Source: Arthrobacter agilis (GTDB lineage: Bacteria; Actinomycetota; Actinomycetes; Actinomycetales; Micrococcaceae). From it: 64,000 nucleotides of DNA. Of the stretch, positions 29,456 to 37,729 are shown piece by piece. The stretch spans positions 248,001-312,000 of the forward strand of contig NZ_NFSC01000029.1 of NCBI RefSeq assembly GCF_002157505.1, given 5' to 3'. The notes below the pieces were generated by a model. It had not been told where the DNA came from. It worked only from the letters and a program-made list of their open reading frames with translations, and did not search any database. The stretch's first letter is position 1. The number at the start of each line of letters is the position of its first letter. A program made the translations under genes and the position numbers.

Positions 29456-30694
29456 CTAGACGAGTGTTGCGGAGCGGGCGAAGAGCCTGTCCGAGGCGAT
29501 CTGTGCGCCGCGTCCCAGGGACTCGAGCTTCGCGGCGGCGATCTGCGGGTGGATCCTTCCGCCCAGCCCGCAGTCGGTGGAGGCCACGACATTCTCCCGA
29601 CCTACGAGTGCGGCGAACCGCTCGATGCGCTGGGCGACCAGCTCCGGGTGCTCGACGACGTTGGTCGCGTGCGAGACGACGCCCGGAACCAGCACCTTCC
29701 CGGCAGGAAGGTCGACGTCCTGCCAGAGGGTCCATTCGTGTTCGTGGCGCGCGTTGGCTGCCTCAAAGGAGTACGAACCGGCGTTGATGCCCAGCACGAG
29801 GTCCACGATGTGGCGGAACTCGATGTCCGTGGTGTGCGGGCCGTGCCAGGATCCCCAGCAGACGTGGAACCGGACCTGTTCCTCGGGTAGTCCCCGCAGC
29901 GCATAGTTCAGAGCCTCGACCCGGATCCGCGTGAACTTCTGGTAGTCCTCGATGGTGGGCTCGGGGTTGATCTGGTCCCAGTTCTCCGCGATGGACGGAT
30001 CGTCGATCTGCACGATCAGGCCTGCTTCGACGATGGCCTTGTACTCCTCGCGCAGGACATCGGCCCAGGCGTAGATGAACTCTTCCTCCGTGGCGTAGAA
30101 GTCGTTGCCGATCCTGCTCGCGGACCCCGGTGAGAGGGCCGTGATAAATCCTGTCGGAATACCCGCAGCGCCCAGCCCCGCTTTGAGGTTCGTGATGTCG
30201 CTGGCCAGTGCGGCGTGCCCGGTGTAGGAGATCGGTCCGGTCGCGGAAGGAAAGGCCGTGGCGTTCTTGCCGATCTGGATGCCGCTCTCGGGATCCTGGT
30301 AGGCCGCCGCAAACCGGGTCCAGTCACGCCGGTCAGCGAACGAGGTCAGCCTGACGGCGCCGGGCTCGCTACGGACAGGCTCGGCGAGGATCGGGTTGAA
30401 ATCCGTCAGTTCCAGGCCGGAGGTGCGCTGGAAGCTGTAGGTCCACCAGGCGCCGTAATCGACCGGGTTGGACATCGCCTTGCCGTACTCGCCATCGCCC
30501 GGGATCGTGATCCCGAACTCCTTCTGGCGTTGGACGAGGTCCACCACGGCAGTCGTGAGCAGTCCCTCGAATTCGGGTGTCCGTTCCAGGGTGAAGCCGT
30601 CCTCGGCAAACGTGCGGGCGGCGTTGGCGGCGATCAGTTCCGGTGTGCGAGGCAGCGAGCCGGCGTGGCTGGTGGAGATGCGATCGAGTGTCAT
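29456..30694 (-). CDS. Cobalamin-independent methionine synthase II family protein (MetE C-terminal-like methyltransferase)
   Basis: The 412-residue single-domain TIM-barrel protein corresponds to the catalytic half of MetE. HVCWGSWHGPH and the late ASTDCGLGGR supply the His/Cys zinc ligands that activate a thiol, and the N-terminal ISTSHAGSLPR fits the short MetE-like group. Such proteins transfer methyl groups from methyl-folate or a small methyl donor to homocysteine or another thiol; short forms often do not use polyglutamyl methyl-THF. An S-box-like RNA element ends at its ribosome site (AAAGGA), so S-adenosylmethionine control is plausible. Neighbouring metY and metB support a role in methionine or methylated sulfur metabolism. 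Confidence 0.85.
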   Translation of the reverse strand: MTLDRISTSHAGSLPRTPELIAANAARTFAEDGFTLERTPEFEGLLTTAVVDLVQRQKEFGITIPGDGEYGKAMSNPVDYGAWWTYSFQRTSGLELTDFNPILAEPVRSEPGAVRLTSFADRRDWTRFAAAYQDPESGIQIGKNATAFPSATGPISYTGHAALASDITNLKAGLGAAGIPTGFITALSPGSASRIGNDFYATEEEFIYAWADVLREEYKAIVEAGLIVQIDDPSIAENWDQINPEPTIEDYQKFTRIRVEALNYALRGLPEEQVRFHVCWGSWHGPHTTDIEFRHIVDLVLGINAGSYSFEAANARHEHEWTLWQDVDLPAGKVLVPGVVSHATNVVEHPELVAQRIERFAALVGRENVVASTDCGLGGRIHPQIAAAKLESLGRGAQIASDRLFARSATLV

Positions 30695-30707
30695 GATGCT
30701 TTCCTTT

Positions 30708-30798
30708 CCATCGGTCCTGCCATTAGCACCTTTCCGGACAGGGAATCCGGGGGAAGCTGCAGCGTCACGGAGGCAGGTCTCTCAGCTGCTCTGGATGG
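30708..30798 (-). ncRNA. S-box-superfamily-like riboswitch candidate upstream of the MetE-like gene
   Basis: Read on the minus strand, CCATC and GATGG close an outer stem (30794-30798 with 30708-30712). CAGAG and GAGAGACC follow, then a P2-like stem GCAGC/GCTGC (30785-30789 with 30759-30763). A P3-like CCGGA...TCCGG hairpin and the hallmark AAAGGTGCTAA (about 30723-30733) come next. CCTGCC in the P2 region (30772-30777) can pair with GGCAGG after the hallmark (30716-30721), as the S-box pseudoknot does. A separate P4 is missing, as in SAM-I/IV forms, and the usual GCAACC reads GCTTCC. The outer stem abuts the ribosome site, which fits translational control. Pairings were made by eye. Confidence 0.55.
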
Positions 30799-31181
30799 TG
30801 TGGCTTAGGGCTCTAAATCCACCGGTGACGCAGGCACGTCCCCTCCACAGTTCAAAGACTGAGCACCAATCGGAGGGGCTGGCCCCATCATGGACGACGA
30901 TCAGGGCGCTGGGAAAACCAGGAGCGTAATATTCCGGAGCAATTTGTGGTGTGAGGCCCCCTGTCGAGCGTTATGGCCCGAAATGTTTACTTCGAGCATC
31001 ATGCCGTGGTTATACTTCCAACAGCTTCATGAATTGTGGCCGCCAAGCTCCGACTTGGCCACATACCAACCCCGCGCTCGGTGGGTGGTTCGGATGACGA
31101 AGCGGTCCGCATTCGCCCCTTCTCGGGGTACCTGGTGCGGGCAAGAGCTCCCGAAAGGACGCGGCCACGTGCCGCCCGCCC
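30799..31181. other. Intergenic stretch without a supported gene
   Basis: Lower GC than its surroundings. It contains an inverted repeat TGTGGCC (31035-31041) / GGCCACA (31057-31063) that might be an operator for the toxin-antitoxin pair, and AAAGGA (31154-31159) before the next small ORF. The open frames here look like noise. Confidence 0.4.
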
Positions 31182-31358
31182 ATGACTGCTACCTCCTCAA
31201 TTGCTGCGTCCTCCTCCCCGGTTCCCCTGTCCGTCGTGAGCATCCACGACTACGAGGCACTGATGGCTCCACGCGAAGCGTTCGTGGACTTCCTCCTCAG
31301 ACCGCATGCGGTCACCAGTCGCATGGAGGACGCTGGTCTGCCTGCGCTGGCAGTCTGA
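31182..31358 (+). CDS. Putative antitoxin-like small protein (58 residues) upstream of the PIN toxin
   Basis: A 58-codon frame ends 3 nt before the PIN-domain start, the spacing expected for an antitoxin-toxin pair. The sequence (Ser-rich N-terminus, then SIHDYEALMAPREAFVDFLLRP and an acidic/hydrophobic tail) does not show a clear Phd, RHH or AbrB DNA-binding domain. An AAAGGA element lies about 22 nt upstream. It may be an unusual antitoxin, the C-terminal toxin-neutralising part of one, or a decayed gene. The antitoxin assignment rests on position only. Confidence 0.4.
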   Translation: MTATSSIAASSSPVPLSVVSIHDYEALMAPREAFVDFLLRPHAVTSRMEDAGLPALAV

Positions 31359-31361
31359 GGA

Positions 31362-31841
31362 ATGGCACCTACAAGCGGCCTCCTTCTGGATACCGACGTC
31401 ATCGTGGAGTTGCGGAGCCCACGCCCTTCTGCGGCTGTCGTCGACTTTCTCCAGCGGAGGCGACACTTTCGGATATTCGTCTCCGCTCTGACAATCGGAG
31501 AGCTGCACCTGGTCAGCCGGGAGAACCAGCAATACCGGTCCGTCGGTGCCTGGGTGCAGGAGTTCGTGGACTCCTACAGCTCGAACATTCTTCCTGTTGA
31601 CGTCGATATCGCGGCTGTCTGGGGTCCCATGCTGAGTGACTCCGAGGTGTCCGCAGTCGATTCCCTCATTGCTGCGACTGCCATTCATAAGAGCCTCTCC
31701 ATTGTGTCGGGAAATGTGGAGGTCTACCGGAAATTCGCGGTGTCGGCCATCAATCCCTGGATTCCAGAAGCCCATCCCACCGCGGATGAGGCACCGCCGC
31801 TCCCGCGTTCCCGGACAGGACCGGCGACCCAGGCACTTTAG
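31362..31841 (+). CDS. vapC: PIN-domain ribonuclease, VapC-like toxin
   Basis: The 159-residue protein has the PIN acidic residues: Asp in LLLDTDVIVELRSPRP (about residues 8-23), Glu in SALTIGELHLV (about 47) and Asp in SAVDSLIAATAI (about 99). Such proteins cleave RNA with Mg2+ and are usually neutralised by an upstream antitoxin. The C-terminal 25 residues beyond the fold are Pro-rich. Location between a MetE-like gene and metY suggests an inserted module rather than part of the sulfur pathway. Activity is plausible because all acidic positions are kept. Confidence 0.8.
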   Translation: MAPTSGLLLDTDVIVELRSPRPSAAVVDFLQRRRHFRIFVSALTIGELHLVSRENQQYRSVGAWVQEFVDSYSSNILPVDVDIAAVWGPMLSDSEVSAVDSLIAATAIHKSLSIVSGNVEVYRKFAVSAINPWIPEAHPTADEAPPLPRSRTGPATQAL

Positions 31842-31890
31842 ACCGATTCGACCTCAAGCCCTAACTACTTCTGCCGAAGGAGCATCTTCG

Positions 31891-33252
31891 ATGAGTACCG
31901 GTGACGCTGGCTGTACGGCCACTTCCCAGATCCATGCAGGTTATGAACCGCAAGCCCCCTACCGGCCGGTGGCGGTTCCCATCTATCAGACCGCGGCGTA
32001 TGAATTCCCGGATTACGCGTCGGCCCGGCGGATGTTCGCGCTGAAGGAGCCGGGCTTCACCTACACGCGGACCGGCAATCCGACGGTGGCGGTGCTGGAG
32101 CAGCGGATCGCTGCGCTCGACGGTGGAGTGGCCGCGCTGGCCACGGCGACCGGACAGGCGGCGGTCGCCGTCGCCCTGTTGTCGCTGGTCCGCGGCGGGC
32201 AGCACATCGTGGCGTCGTCGAAGCTGTACGGGGGGACGGTGGACCTGCTCACGGACACCTTCGACGATTTCGGGATCGAGGTCAGCTTCGCCGACCCGGC
32301 GCACCCCGGTGCCTGGCAGGCCGCTGTGCGCCCGGCGACGCGGGCCTTCCTGACCGAATCCATCGGCAATCCACTGGCCACGCTGCAGGACCTGCCGGCG
32401 ATTGCCGCGGTTGCCCATGCCGCCGGGGTGCCGCTGGTGGTGGACAACACTTTGGCGACCCCGGCCCTGTTCCGGCCCCTGGATCACGGGGCCGACATCG
32501 TGGTGTATTCGGCCACGAAGTTCCTCGGCGGGCACGGGAGCACCCTCGCAGGTGCCGTGGTGGACGGCGGGCGCTTCGATTTCTCCGCCTACCCGGACCG
32601 GTGGCCGCAGCTCACCCGGCCCAAGCGCCGCTACGGCGGGGAGATCCTGTGGGAACGCCACGGCCACGGCGCGTACCTGGCCCTCGCGCGCAGCAAGTAC
32701 CTGCACGACCTGGGCCCCTCGCTGGCACCGGGCAGTGCCGCGCAGATCCTGCAGGGGCTGGAGACCCTCGACATCCGGGTCGCCCGGCACGCCCAGAACA
32801 CCGGGGAGGTCATCCGGTTCCTGGCGGGCCACCCGGCCGTCGCCGCGGTGCACCACCCCTCCGTTCCGGGCCACCCGCAGGCCGGACTCGCGGCCCGCGA
32901 CTTCCCGCAAGGGGCCGGCAGCGTGTTCTCCTTCGACCTGGCCGCCGAGCCAGGGCAGGTGGGGGCCTTCATCGACCGGCTCCGGCTGTTCAAGCTCGTC
33001 GCCAATGTGGGGGACACCCGGTCCCTGGTCGCACACCCGGCGGCGATGACGCACTGTCGGCTCACCCCCGAACAGCGCGCCGCCGCCGGGATCGCGGAGA
33101 CCACCATCCGGCTCTCCGTGGGCCTGGAAACCGCGGCGGACCTCGTCGCGGATCTGGACCTGGCACTGGCCCCGCTGGTGGGCACCGCGGACCTCACAGC
33201 CACTTCTCCGGCGGCAGGTGCCGTCGTCGTCCACGCAGGAACAGGGGTCTGA
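31891..33252 (+). CDS. metY: O-acetylhomoserine sulfhydrylase (MetY-type PLP enzyme)
   Basis: The 453-residue Cys/Met-metabolism PLP enzyme has the cofactor lysine in VYSATKFLGGHGSTLAG (about residue 210), a segment characteristic of MetY. FTYTRTGNPTVAVLEQRIAALDGG is the substrate/PLP phosphate region. It condenses O-acetylhomoserine with sulfide, or with methanethiol to give methionine directly. GAAGGAG lies 8 nt before the ATG at 31891; the longer open frame overlaps the PIN gene and was rejected. metB follows after one base. Confidence 0.9.
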   Translation: MSTGDAGCTATSQIHAGYEPQAPYRPVAVPIYQTAAYEFPDYASARRMFALKEPGFTYTRTGNPTVAVLEQRIAALDGGVAALATATGQAAVAVALLSLVRGGQHIVASSKLYGGTVDLLTDTFDDFGIEVSFADPAHPGAWQAAVRPATRAFLTESIGNPLATLQDLPAIAAVAHAAGVPLVVDNTLATPALFRPLDHGADIVVYSATKFLGGHGSTLAGAVVDGGRFDFSAYPDRWPQLTRPKRRYGGEILWERHGHGAYLALARSKYLHDLGPSLAPGSAAQILQGLETLDIRVARHAQNTGEVIRFLAGHPAVAAVHHPSVPGHPQAGLAARDFPQGAGSVFSFDLAAEPGQVGAFIDRLRLFKLVANVGDTRSLVAHPAAMTHCRLTPEQRAAAGIAETTIRLSVGLETAADLVADLDLALAPLVGTADLTATSPAAGAVVVHAGTGV

Positions 33253-33253
33253 G

Positions 33254-34459
33254 ATGACGAAGTACTCGGGTTTCAACACGACAGCCGTCCACGCCGGGCA
33301 GGAGCCTGATCCGTTCACCGGTGCGGTGATCCCGCCGATCTACCAGACCTCCACCTTCGTGCAGGACGGGATCAACGTGCTGCGCGCCGGGCACGAATAC
33401 AGCCGGGGCTCCAACCCGACCCGTAACGGGTTCGAAGCCCAGTTGGCCGCCCTTGAGCACGGGGCGGCGGCCTTCGCTTTCGCCTCCGGGCTGGCGGCCG
33501 AGGATGCGCTGCTGCGGGCACTGCTGCGCCCGGGCGATCACATCGTCCTCGGCGGGGACGGCTACGGCGGTACCAACCGGCTGATCAACGGGCTACTGGG
33601 CCCGTGGGGCGTGTCGAACACGGCCGTGGACATCACCGACCTGGCGGCGGTGGCCGCCGCAGTCCGGCCGGGCTCCACCGCACTGCTGTGGGTGGAGACG
33701 CCGTCGAACCCGCTGCTGGGCATCGCGGACCTGGTCGGCTGGGCGACGCTGGCACACGACGCCGGAGCCCTGCTCGTGGTGGACAACACGTTCGCCTCGC
33801 CCTACCTGCAGCGGCCGCTGGGCCTCGGCGCGGACGTGGTGGTGCACTCCACCACCAAGTACATCGGCGGGCACTCGGACGTGCTCGGCGGGGCCGTGGT
33901 CGTGGCGGACCGTTCCTTCCGCGGCACGGCGCTGGCCGAGACCATCGGATACCAGCAGTTCGCCGGCGGCGCGGTCGCCGGGCCGCAGGACTGCTTCCTG
34001 GCCGCCCGCGGCCTGAAGACCCTCGGCCTGCGCATGGAGCGGCACACCTCCAATGCCCAGGCCCTCGCCGAATGGCTTCGGGACCAGCCCGGCGTCGCGG
34101 AAGTGCTCTACCCCGGCCTGCCCGAGCACCCGGGCCATGCTTTGGCGGCGCGGCAGATGTCAGGCTTCGGGGGGATCGTCTCGCTGCGCTTCAGCGCCGG
34201 AGAGGCCGCCGCACGGGCATTCGCCGAATCGACCCGGCTGTTCGCGCTCTCCGTGAGCCTGGGCGGGGTGGAATCACTGGTCTGCTACTGCTCCGAGATG
34301 ACCCACGCCTCGGTACGCGGGACCCCGCTGGCCGTGCCCACCGACCTGGTCCGGCTGTCCGTCGGCGTCGAGGACCTGGCAGACCTGCAGGAGGACCTGG
34401 CCGCTGCGCTGGAGAAGACACATCGGGCTTCCAGGAGCATCGTGGCTCTCAGCGCCTGA
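33254..34459 (+). CDS. metB: Cystathionine gamma-synthase/lyase family protein (MetB-type)
   Basis: The 401-residue trans-sulfuration PLP enzyme has the lysine in VVHSTTKYIGGHSDVLGG (about residue 205) and EYSRGSNPTRNGFEAQLA near the N-terminus. It could synthesise cystathionine from an acylhomoserine and cysteine, or act as a lyase releasing thiol from cystathionine or methionine; sequence alone does not decide. Its start lies directly after the metY stop, so the two are co-transcribed. The paired sulfhydrylase and synthase/lyase suggest recycling of sulfur from an organosulfur compound. Confidence 0.87.
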   Translation: MTKYSGFNTTAVHAGQEPDPFTGAVIPPIYQTSTFVQDGINVLRAGHEYSRGSNPTRNGFEAQLAALEHGAAAFAFASGLAAEDALLRALLRPGDHIVLGGDGYGGTNRLINGLLGPWGVSNTAVDITDLAAVAAAVRPGSTALLWVETPSNPLLGIADLVGWATLAHDAGALLVVDNTFASPYLQRPLGLGADVVVHSTTKYIGGHSDVLGGAVVVADRSFRGTALAETIGYQQFAGGAVAGPQDCFLAARGLKTLGLRMERHTSNAQALAEWLRDQPGVAEVLYPGLPEHPGHALAARQMSGFGGIVSLRFSAGEAAARAFAESTRLFALSVSLGGVESLVCYCSEMTHASVRGTPLAVPTDLVRLSVGVEDLADLQEDLAAALEKTHRASRSIVALSA

Positions 34460-34617
34460 CCCACGTCCAGCAGCACGCCCCTGTTTCAGGCCTGTTCACT
34501 ACACAATACGACGGGCGATGACCCCGTGTTTCTCCGTACGACAGCTCGCTTCCCCGGCTCTTGGGTGCGAGCACAAACGGTGATTGATTGAATTCATACG
34601 CTACGAAAGGACCCATC

Positions 34618-35133
34618 ATGACGGACATCTCGGACCTCAACCCACAGCGCCTTCGGCATGTGCTGGGACACTTCGCCACTGGGCTGACGGTGATCACAGC
34701 GGCGACGCCCACGGGTCCGGCTGGGTTCACCTGCCAGTCCTTCGCTTCCCTCTCGCTCAACCCGGCGCTGGTCACCTTCAGTCCGGCCCGTTCCTCCAGC
34801 ACCTGGCCTCTGCTGCGTGCAGCCGGACGCTTCACCGTGAACATCCTGTCGGCAGAGCACCAGCACCTGGCCGGCCAGTTCGCACGCTCCGGCACGGACA
34901 AGTTCGCCGGCGTCGACTACACCACGTCCCCGCTGGGCAACCCGGTCCTGGATGAGGCACTCGCCTGGGTGGACTGTGAACTGCACCAGGAGTACGACGG
35001 CGGCGACCACACCATTGTGGTGGGCAGCGTCCGGTCCCTGAGCGCGCGGCTTGACGCCGAACCCCTGCTGTTCTTCAAGGGCGCCTACGTCGGAGTGCAG
35101 TCCCGGGCAGCAGTGCTGGAAAGGACTGCATGA
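34618..35133 (+). CDS. Flavin reductase family protein (FMN-binding split barrel)
   Basis: The 171-residue NAD(P)H:flavin oxidoreductase has LRHVLGHFATGLTVITA near the N-terminus, the FTCQSFASLSLNPALVTFSP flavin-binding segment and a C-terminal GAYVGV. It would supply reduced flavin to a two-component monooxygenase, most likely the LLM enzyme at 27309, the only such enzyme in the window. The ATG at 34618 follows GAAAGGA; the frame opens at 34588. It is 158 nt after metB, with AT-rich promoter-like sequence between, so it may be transcribed separately. Confidence 0.88.
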   Translation: MTDISDLNPQRLRHVLGHFATGLTVITAATPTGPAGFTCQSFASLSLNPALVTFSPARSSSTWPLLRAAGRFTVNILSAEHQHLAGQFARSGTDKFAGVDYTTSPLGNPVLDEALAWVDCELHQEYDGGDHTIVVGSVRSLSARLDAEPLLFFKGAYVGVQSRAAVLERTA

Positions 35134-35165
35134 CTTTTGCCGGGTCCCGTCCCGGCGTCGTGGCC

Positions 35166-35197
35166 GCTGCCCCGGACCTTTCACGGTCCAGGGCAGC
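35166..35197. terminator. Terminator hairpin between flavin reductase and acetyltransferase genes
   Basis: GCTGCCCCGGACC (35166-35178) pairs with GGTCCAGGGCAGC (35185-35197) with one mismatch and a 6-nt loop. It sits between convergent genes. Confidence 0.65.
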
Positions 35198-35275
35198 GCC
35201 TTGGCAGGCAGCGCACGACTGACGGCGCATTCCCCTGGGAAGCTCGGTCAGCGCGGAGTTCGGCGCCGGCCATCC

Positions 35276-35830
35276 CTATGCTGAGCGTTCAGCCCTCACG
35301 CCCTGCTCGTCGAGCCCTTTTCGGAAGCAGACGCTGACATCGTCGCCCGCGTAGGGACCGAACGCACAAATGCGATTCCAGCCCTGGCGCGAGTAGAGCG
35401 CTATGGCTTCCGGCTGCAGGATCCCGGTCTGCAGGACCAGCTCCTGCGCGCCGAGGGAGCGAGCGACTTCCTCGACGTTAGCCAGTGCCTGCTGAGCGAG
35501 AGCCCTTCGCCGGAAGTCGGGTGAGACGTAGACGCGTTTGACTTCCCAGTAATCCGGGGTTCGCAGCAGGGCGGCAGTTGCGGCTGGTCGGTCGCCGATC
35601 ACAGCCACCCACACTGTCGCGATGTCCTCGGTCCTGGGCGGCAGCGGCCTCCGGTGGCACTGCTCGACAAATGCTCTGTAGCGGGGCCCCAGCTCGGCGT
35701 CCATCTGCCCGCGCAGATCTGCTGCCCAGCGGTGGTCCCAGCTGGTTTGCAACCAGACGGGGGTCGATCCGTCTCCGAACGGAGCGGCTACCCCGGCGCT
35801 CTGCTGCTGAGCGGGCGATACATGAGTCAC
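35276..35830 (-). CDS. GNAT-family N-acetyltransferase
   Basis: The 184-residue protein has the GNAT core in order: a beta-strand with VWVAVIGDRPAATAAL, YWEVKRVYVSPDFRRRALAQQAL for acetyl-CoA pyrophosphate binding (a variant of RxxGxG/A, about residues 95-117), then LVLQTGILQPEAIALYSRQGW as the C-terminal motif. It would acetylate an amine on a small molecule or protein; the substrate is unknown. The start codon is GTG with TAAGG upstream. It is convergent with the flavin reductase gene. Confidence 0.85.
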   Translation of the reverse strand: MTHVSPAQQQSAGVAAPFGDGSTPVWLQTSWDHRWAADLRGQMDAELGPRYRAFVEQCHRRPLPPRTEDIATVWVAVIGDRPAATAALLRTPDYWEVKRVYVSPDFRRRALAQQALANVEEVARSLGAQELVLQTGILQPEAIALYSRQGWNRICAFGPYAGDDVSVCFRKGLDEQGVRAERSA

Positions 35831-35965
35831 GCTGATGCCTTACGTCGTGGCAGTGTGCGAACTGCCAATTGTCTTGACCAGTCACTGTAGGCGCAGCGGA
35901 AATCCCGGGCCAAATAACATCCCTATTCCTTCACCATCTGGAACCCGGCGTAAGTTGGCGCAACA

Positions 35966-36010
35966 GGGCGTAATGCAGGGCAATAACGATGCCCTGCAGG
36001 CGCCACGCCC
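35966..36010. repeat. Nested inverted repeat in the gap before the FAD oxidase gene
   Basis: TGCAGGGCA (35974-35982) pairs perfectly with TGCCCTGCA (35990-35998), enclosed by GGGCGT (35966-35971) and ACGCCC (36005-36010). The surrounding gap (35831-36242) otherwise shows only AT-rich promoter-like sequence near 36120-36200. The role is unknown: a cruciform, protein-binding site or transcript end. Confidence 0.45.
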
Positions 36011-36242
36011 GTGGGAAATCGGCGGTCCAGGCAGAAGATCTCTGTCCGATTGCACCGAATATCTTCACCCAGGCCGACATTTCTTTTTATGACCTCTCGT
36101 GATGAACCGGGAAGTCCCGTTACCTTCGATTAACCTTTATGTGGCTCGTGGTCATCAGACTTGGTATCGGCATTTCTGGAGCAAATACTCTTCACAAGCA
36201 GTGAGTTCCCGAACTCGCGCCTGACGAAGAAAGTGACCCAAA

Positions 36243-37667
36243 GTGACAGTAGAACTTGGAGCAACCGCGCAGACCAGCCACTTACTCGTGGCTGACCTGG
36301 CGGCCCGGCACCCCGAGATCGAGGTTTGGTCGGCATCGGCCGCCACAATTCCTTACGGCCATGATGCGGCGACGGCGGTCCACGCTGTGACACGGGAGGG
36401 CCGCCTCGACCAACCCGGTCCCACCGTTGCCTTCCCTGCCACGGTGCAAGAAGTGCAGGCTGTTGTGCGTGCCGCGGCCAGGAGTGGTGTTTCGGTGGTG
36501 CCTCGTGGTGCCGGGTCCGGCCTGTCCGGCGGTGCAACTGCCGCTGGAAGCCAGCTTGTCGTTTCAACCGAGCGGTTGAACCGCATTATCGAAGTCTCGC
36601 CGCTGGACGGTGTCGCGGTGGTCGAGCCCGGCGTCATCAATGCGGAACTCAATTCGCACCTCGAGCCTTACGGCCTGTTCTACGCGCCAGACCCGGCGAG
36701 CTTTGAAATCTCATCAATCGGCGGGAATATCGCCACTAATGCGGGCGGATTGCGTTGCGCCAAATACGGCGTCACCCGGGAGTCGGTTCTTGCACTCGAC
36801 GTGGTGCTGGCCGACGGCAGCCTCATCAGCGTCGGTCATCGCTCTATCAAGGGCGTGACGGGCCTTGACCTGACTTCGTTGTTCGTTGGTTCCGAGGGCG
36901 TGCTTGGAATCGTGGTGGGGGCCACCCTTCGGCTGCACCCTATCCCGGTGGCACGCAAGACACTCACCGCGTTCTTCGACAGCACCGCTGAAGGCGCGGA
37001 AGGCCTGGCGGCCATCACCTTGTCACCCGTTCGGCCGGCCGCCGTCGAGTTTTTCGACACACCCAGCCTGGCGAACATCGACGAACATTCCGGAACCGCG
37101 CTGCGCCAGCGCGGCGCGGCGCTGATCCTGATAGAGATCGATGGTTACGGTATCGACGAGCAGGCTGCTGATCTCAGCTCGGCCCTGGCTCTAGCGGGAG
37201 CTCGCGTCACAACAGAGACAGAAGCGGAGGCCATCCGGTTCTGGGAACTGCGCAGGCATGGCCGTGGGTTGCCGCACGGGCACTGGTTCATCGGTGAGGA
37301 CATTGCTGTACCGAAATCGCAGCTACTGAAGGTCTACGAAGCCTTCCCTTCGCTGGAGGAGCGCTTCGGTGTCGAAGTATCGGCCGTTTCGCATGCCGGC
37401 GACGGTAACCTCCACCCACTCCTCACCCAGGAGATCGGTTCTGGCGGAGACCCCGCCCACCCCCCGGCTTCCCTGCGTGATGCCGCCACAGAACTGGTCC
37501 GCATCGCCCTCGCGCTTGGCGGGACGGTGACCGGCGAGCACGGAGTAGGCACCATCAAACGCGATTGGGCGGCACTGGAGCTTTCCTCACGGAGCCTGCA
37601 GGCCCAGAGGGCCATCAAAGCCTCCCTCGACCCCAATCAACTGCTGAATCCCGGTAAGGCCTTCTAG
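36243..37667 (+). CDS. FAD-linked 2-hydroxyacid oxidase/dehydrogenase (GlcD type)
   Basis: The 474-residue protein has an N-terminal PCMH-type FAD domain (VVPRGAGSGLSGGATAAGS, about residues 83-101; SIGGNIATNAGGLRCAKYGVTRESV, about 158-182) and the C-terminal FAD-oxidase domain with SHAGDGNLHPLL and GTVTGEHGVGTIKR. This is the pattern of glycolate oxidase GlcD and D-lactate dehydrogenases. It would oxidise a D-2-hydroxy acid; no GlcE/GlcF partners are seen, so it may work as a single subunit. The start is GTG with GAAGAAAG upstream. It opens a run of genes for uptake and breakdown of an unknown compound. Confidence 0.85.
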   Translation: MTVELGATAQTSHLLVADLAARHPEIEVWSASAATIPYGHDAATAVHAVTREGRLDQPGPTVAFPATVQEVQAVVRAAARSGVSVVPRGAGSGLSGGATAAGSQLVVSTERLNRIIEVSPLDGVAVVEPGVINAELNSHLEPYGLFYAPDPASFEISSIGGNIATNAGGLRCAKYGVTRESVLALDVVLADGSLISVGHRSIKGVTGLDLTSLFVGSEGVLGIVVGATLRLHPIPVARKTLTAFFDSTAEGAEGLAAITLSPVRPAAVEFFDTPSLANIDEHSGTALRQRGAALILIEIDGYGIDEQAADLSSALALAGARVTTETEAEAIRFWELRRHGRGLPHGHWFIGEDIAVPKSQLLKVYEAFPSLEERFGVEVSAVSHAGDGNLHPLLTQEIGSGGDPAHPPASLRDAATELVRIALALGGTVTGEHGVGTIKRDWAALELSSRSLQAQRAIKASLDPNQLLNPGKAF

Positions 37668-37729
37668 CCGCCCAGGGCAGCGCCCCCTTCAGCCACAGCA
37701 TCCCCTCATTTCTTCCAAGGAGAATTTCC

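Noticed and set aside
30890-31600. 236-codon plus-strand frame before and across the PIN gene
   Set aside because: No recognisable domain, mixed codon use, and it overlaps the antitoxin-like frame and the PIN gene in another frame.
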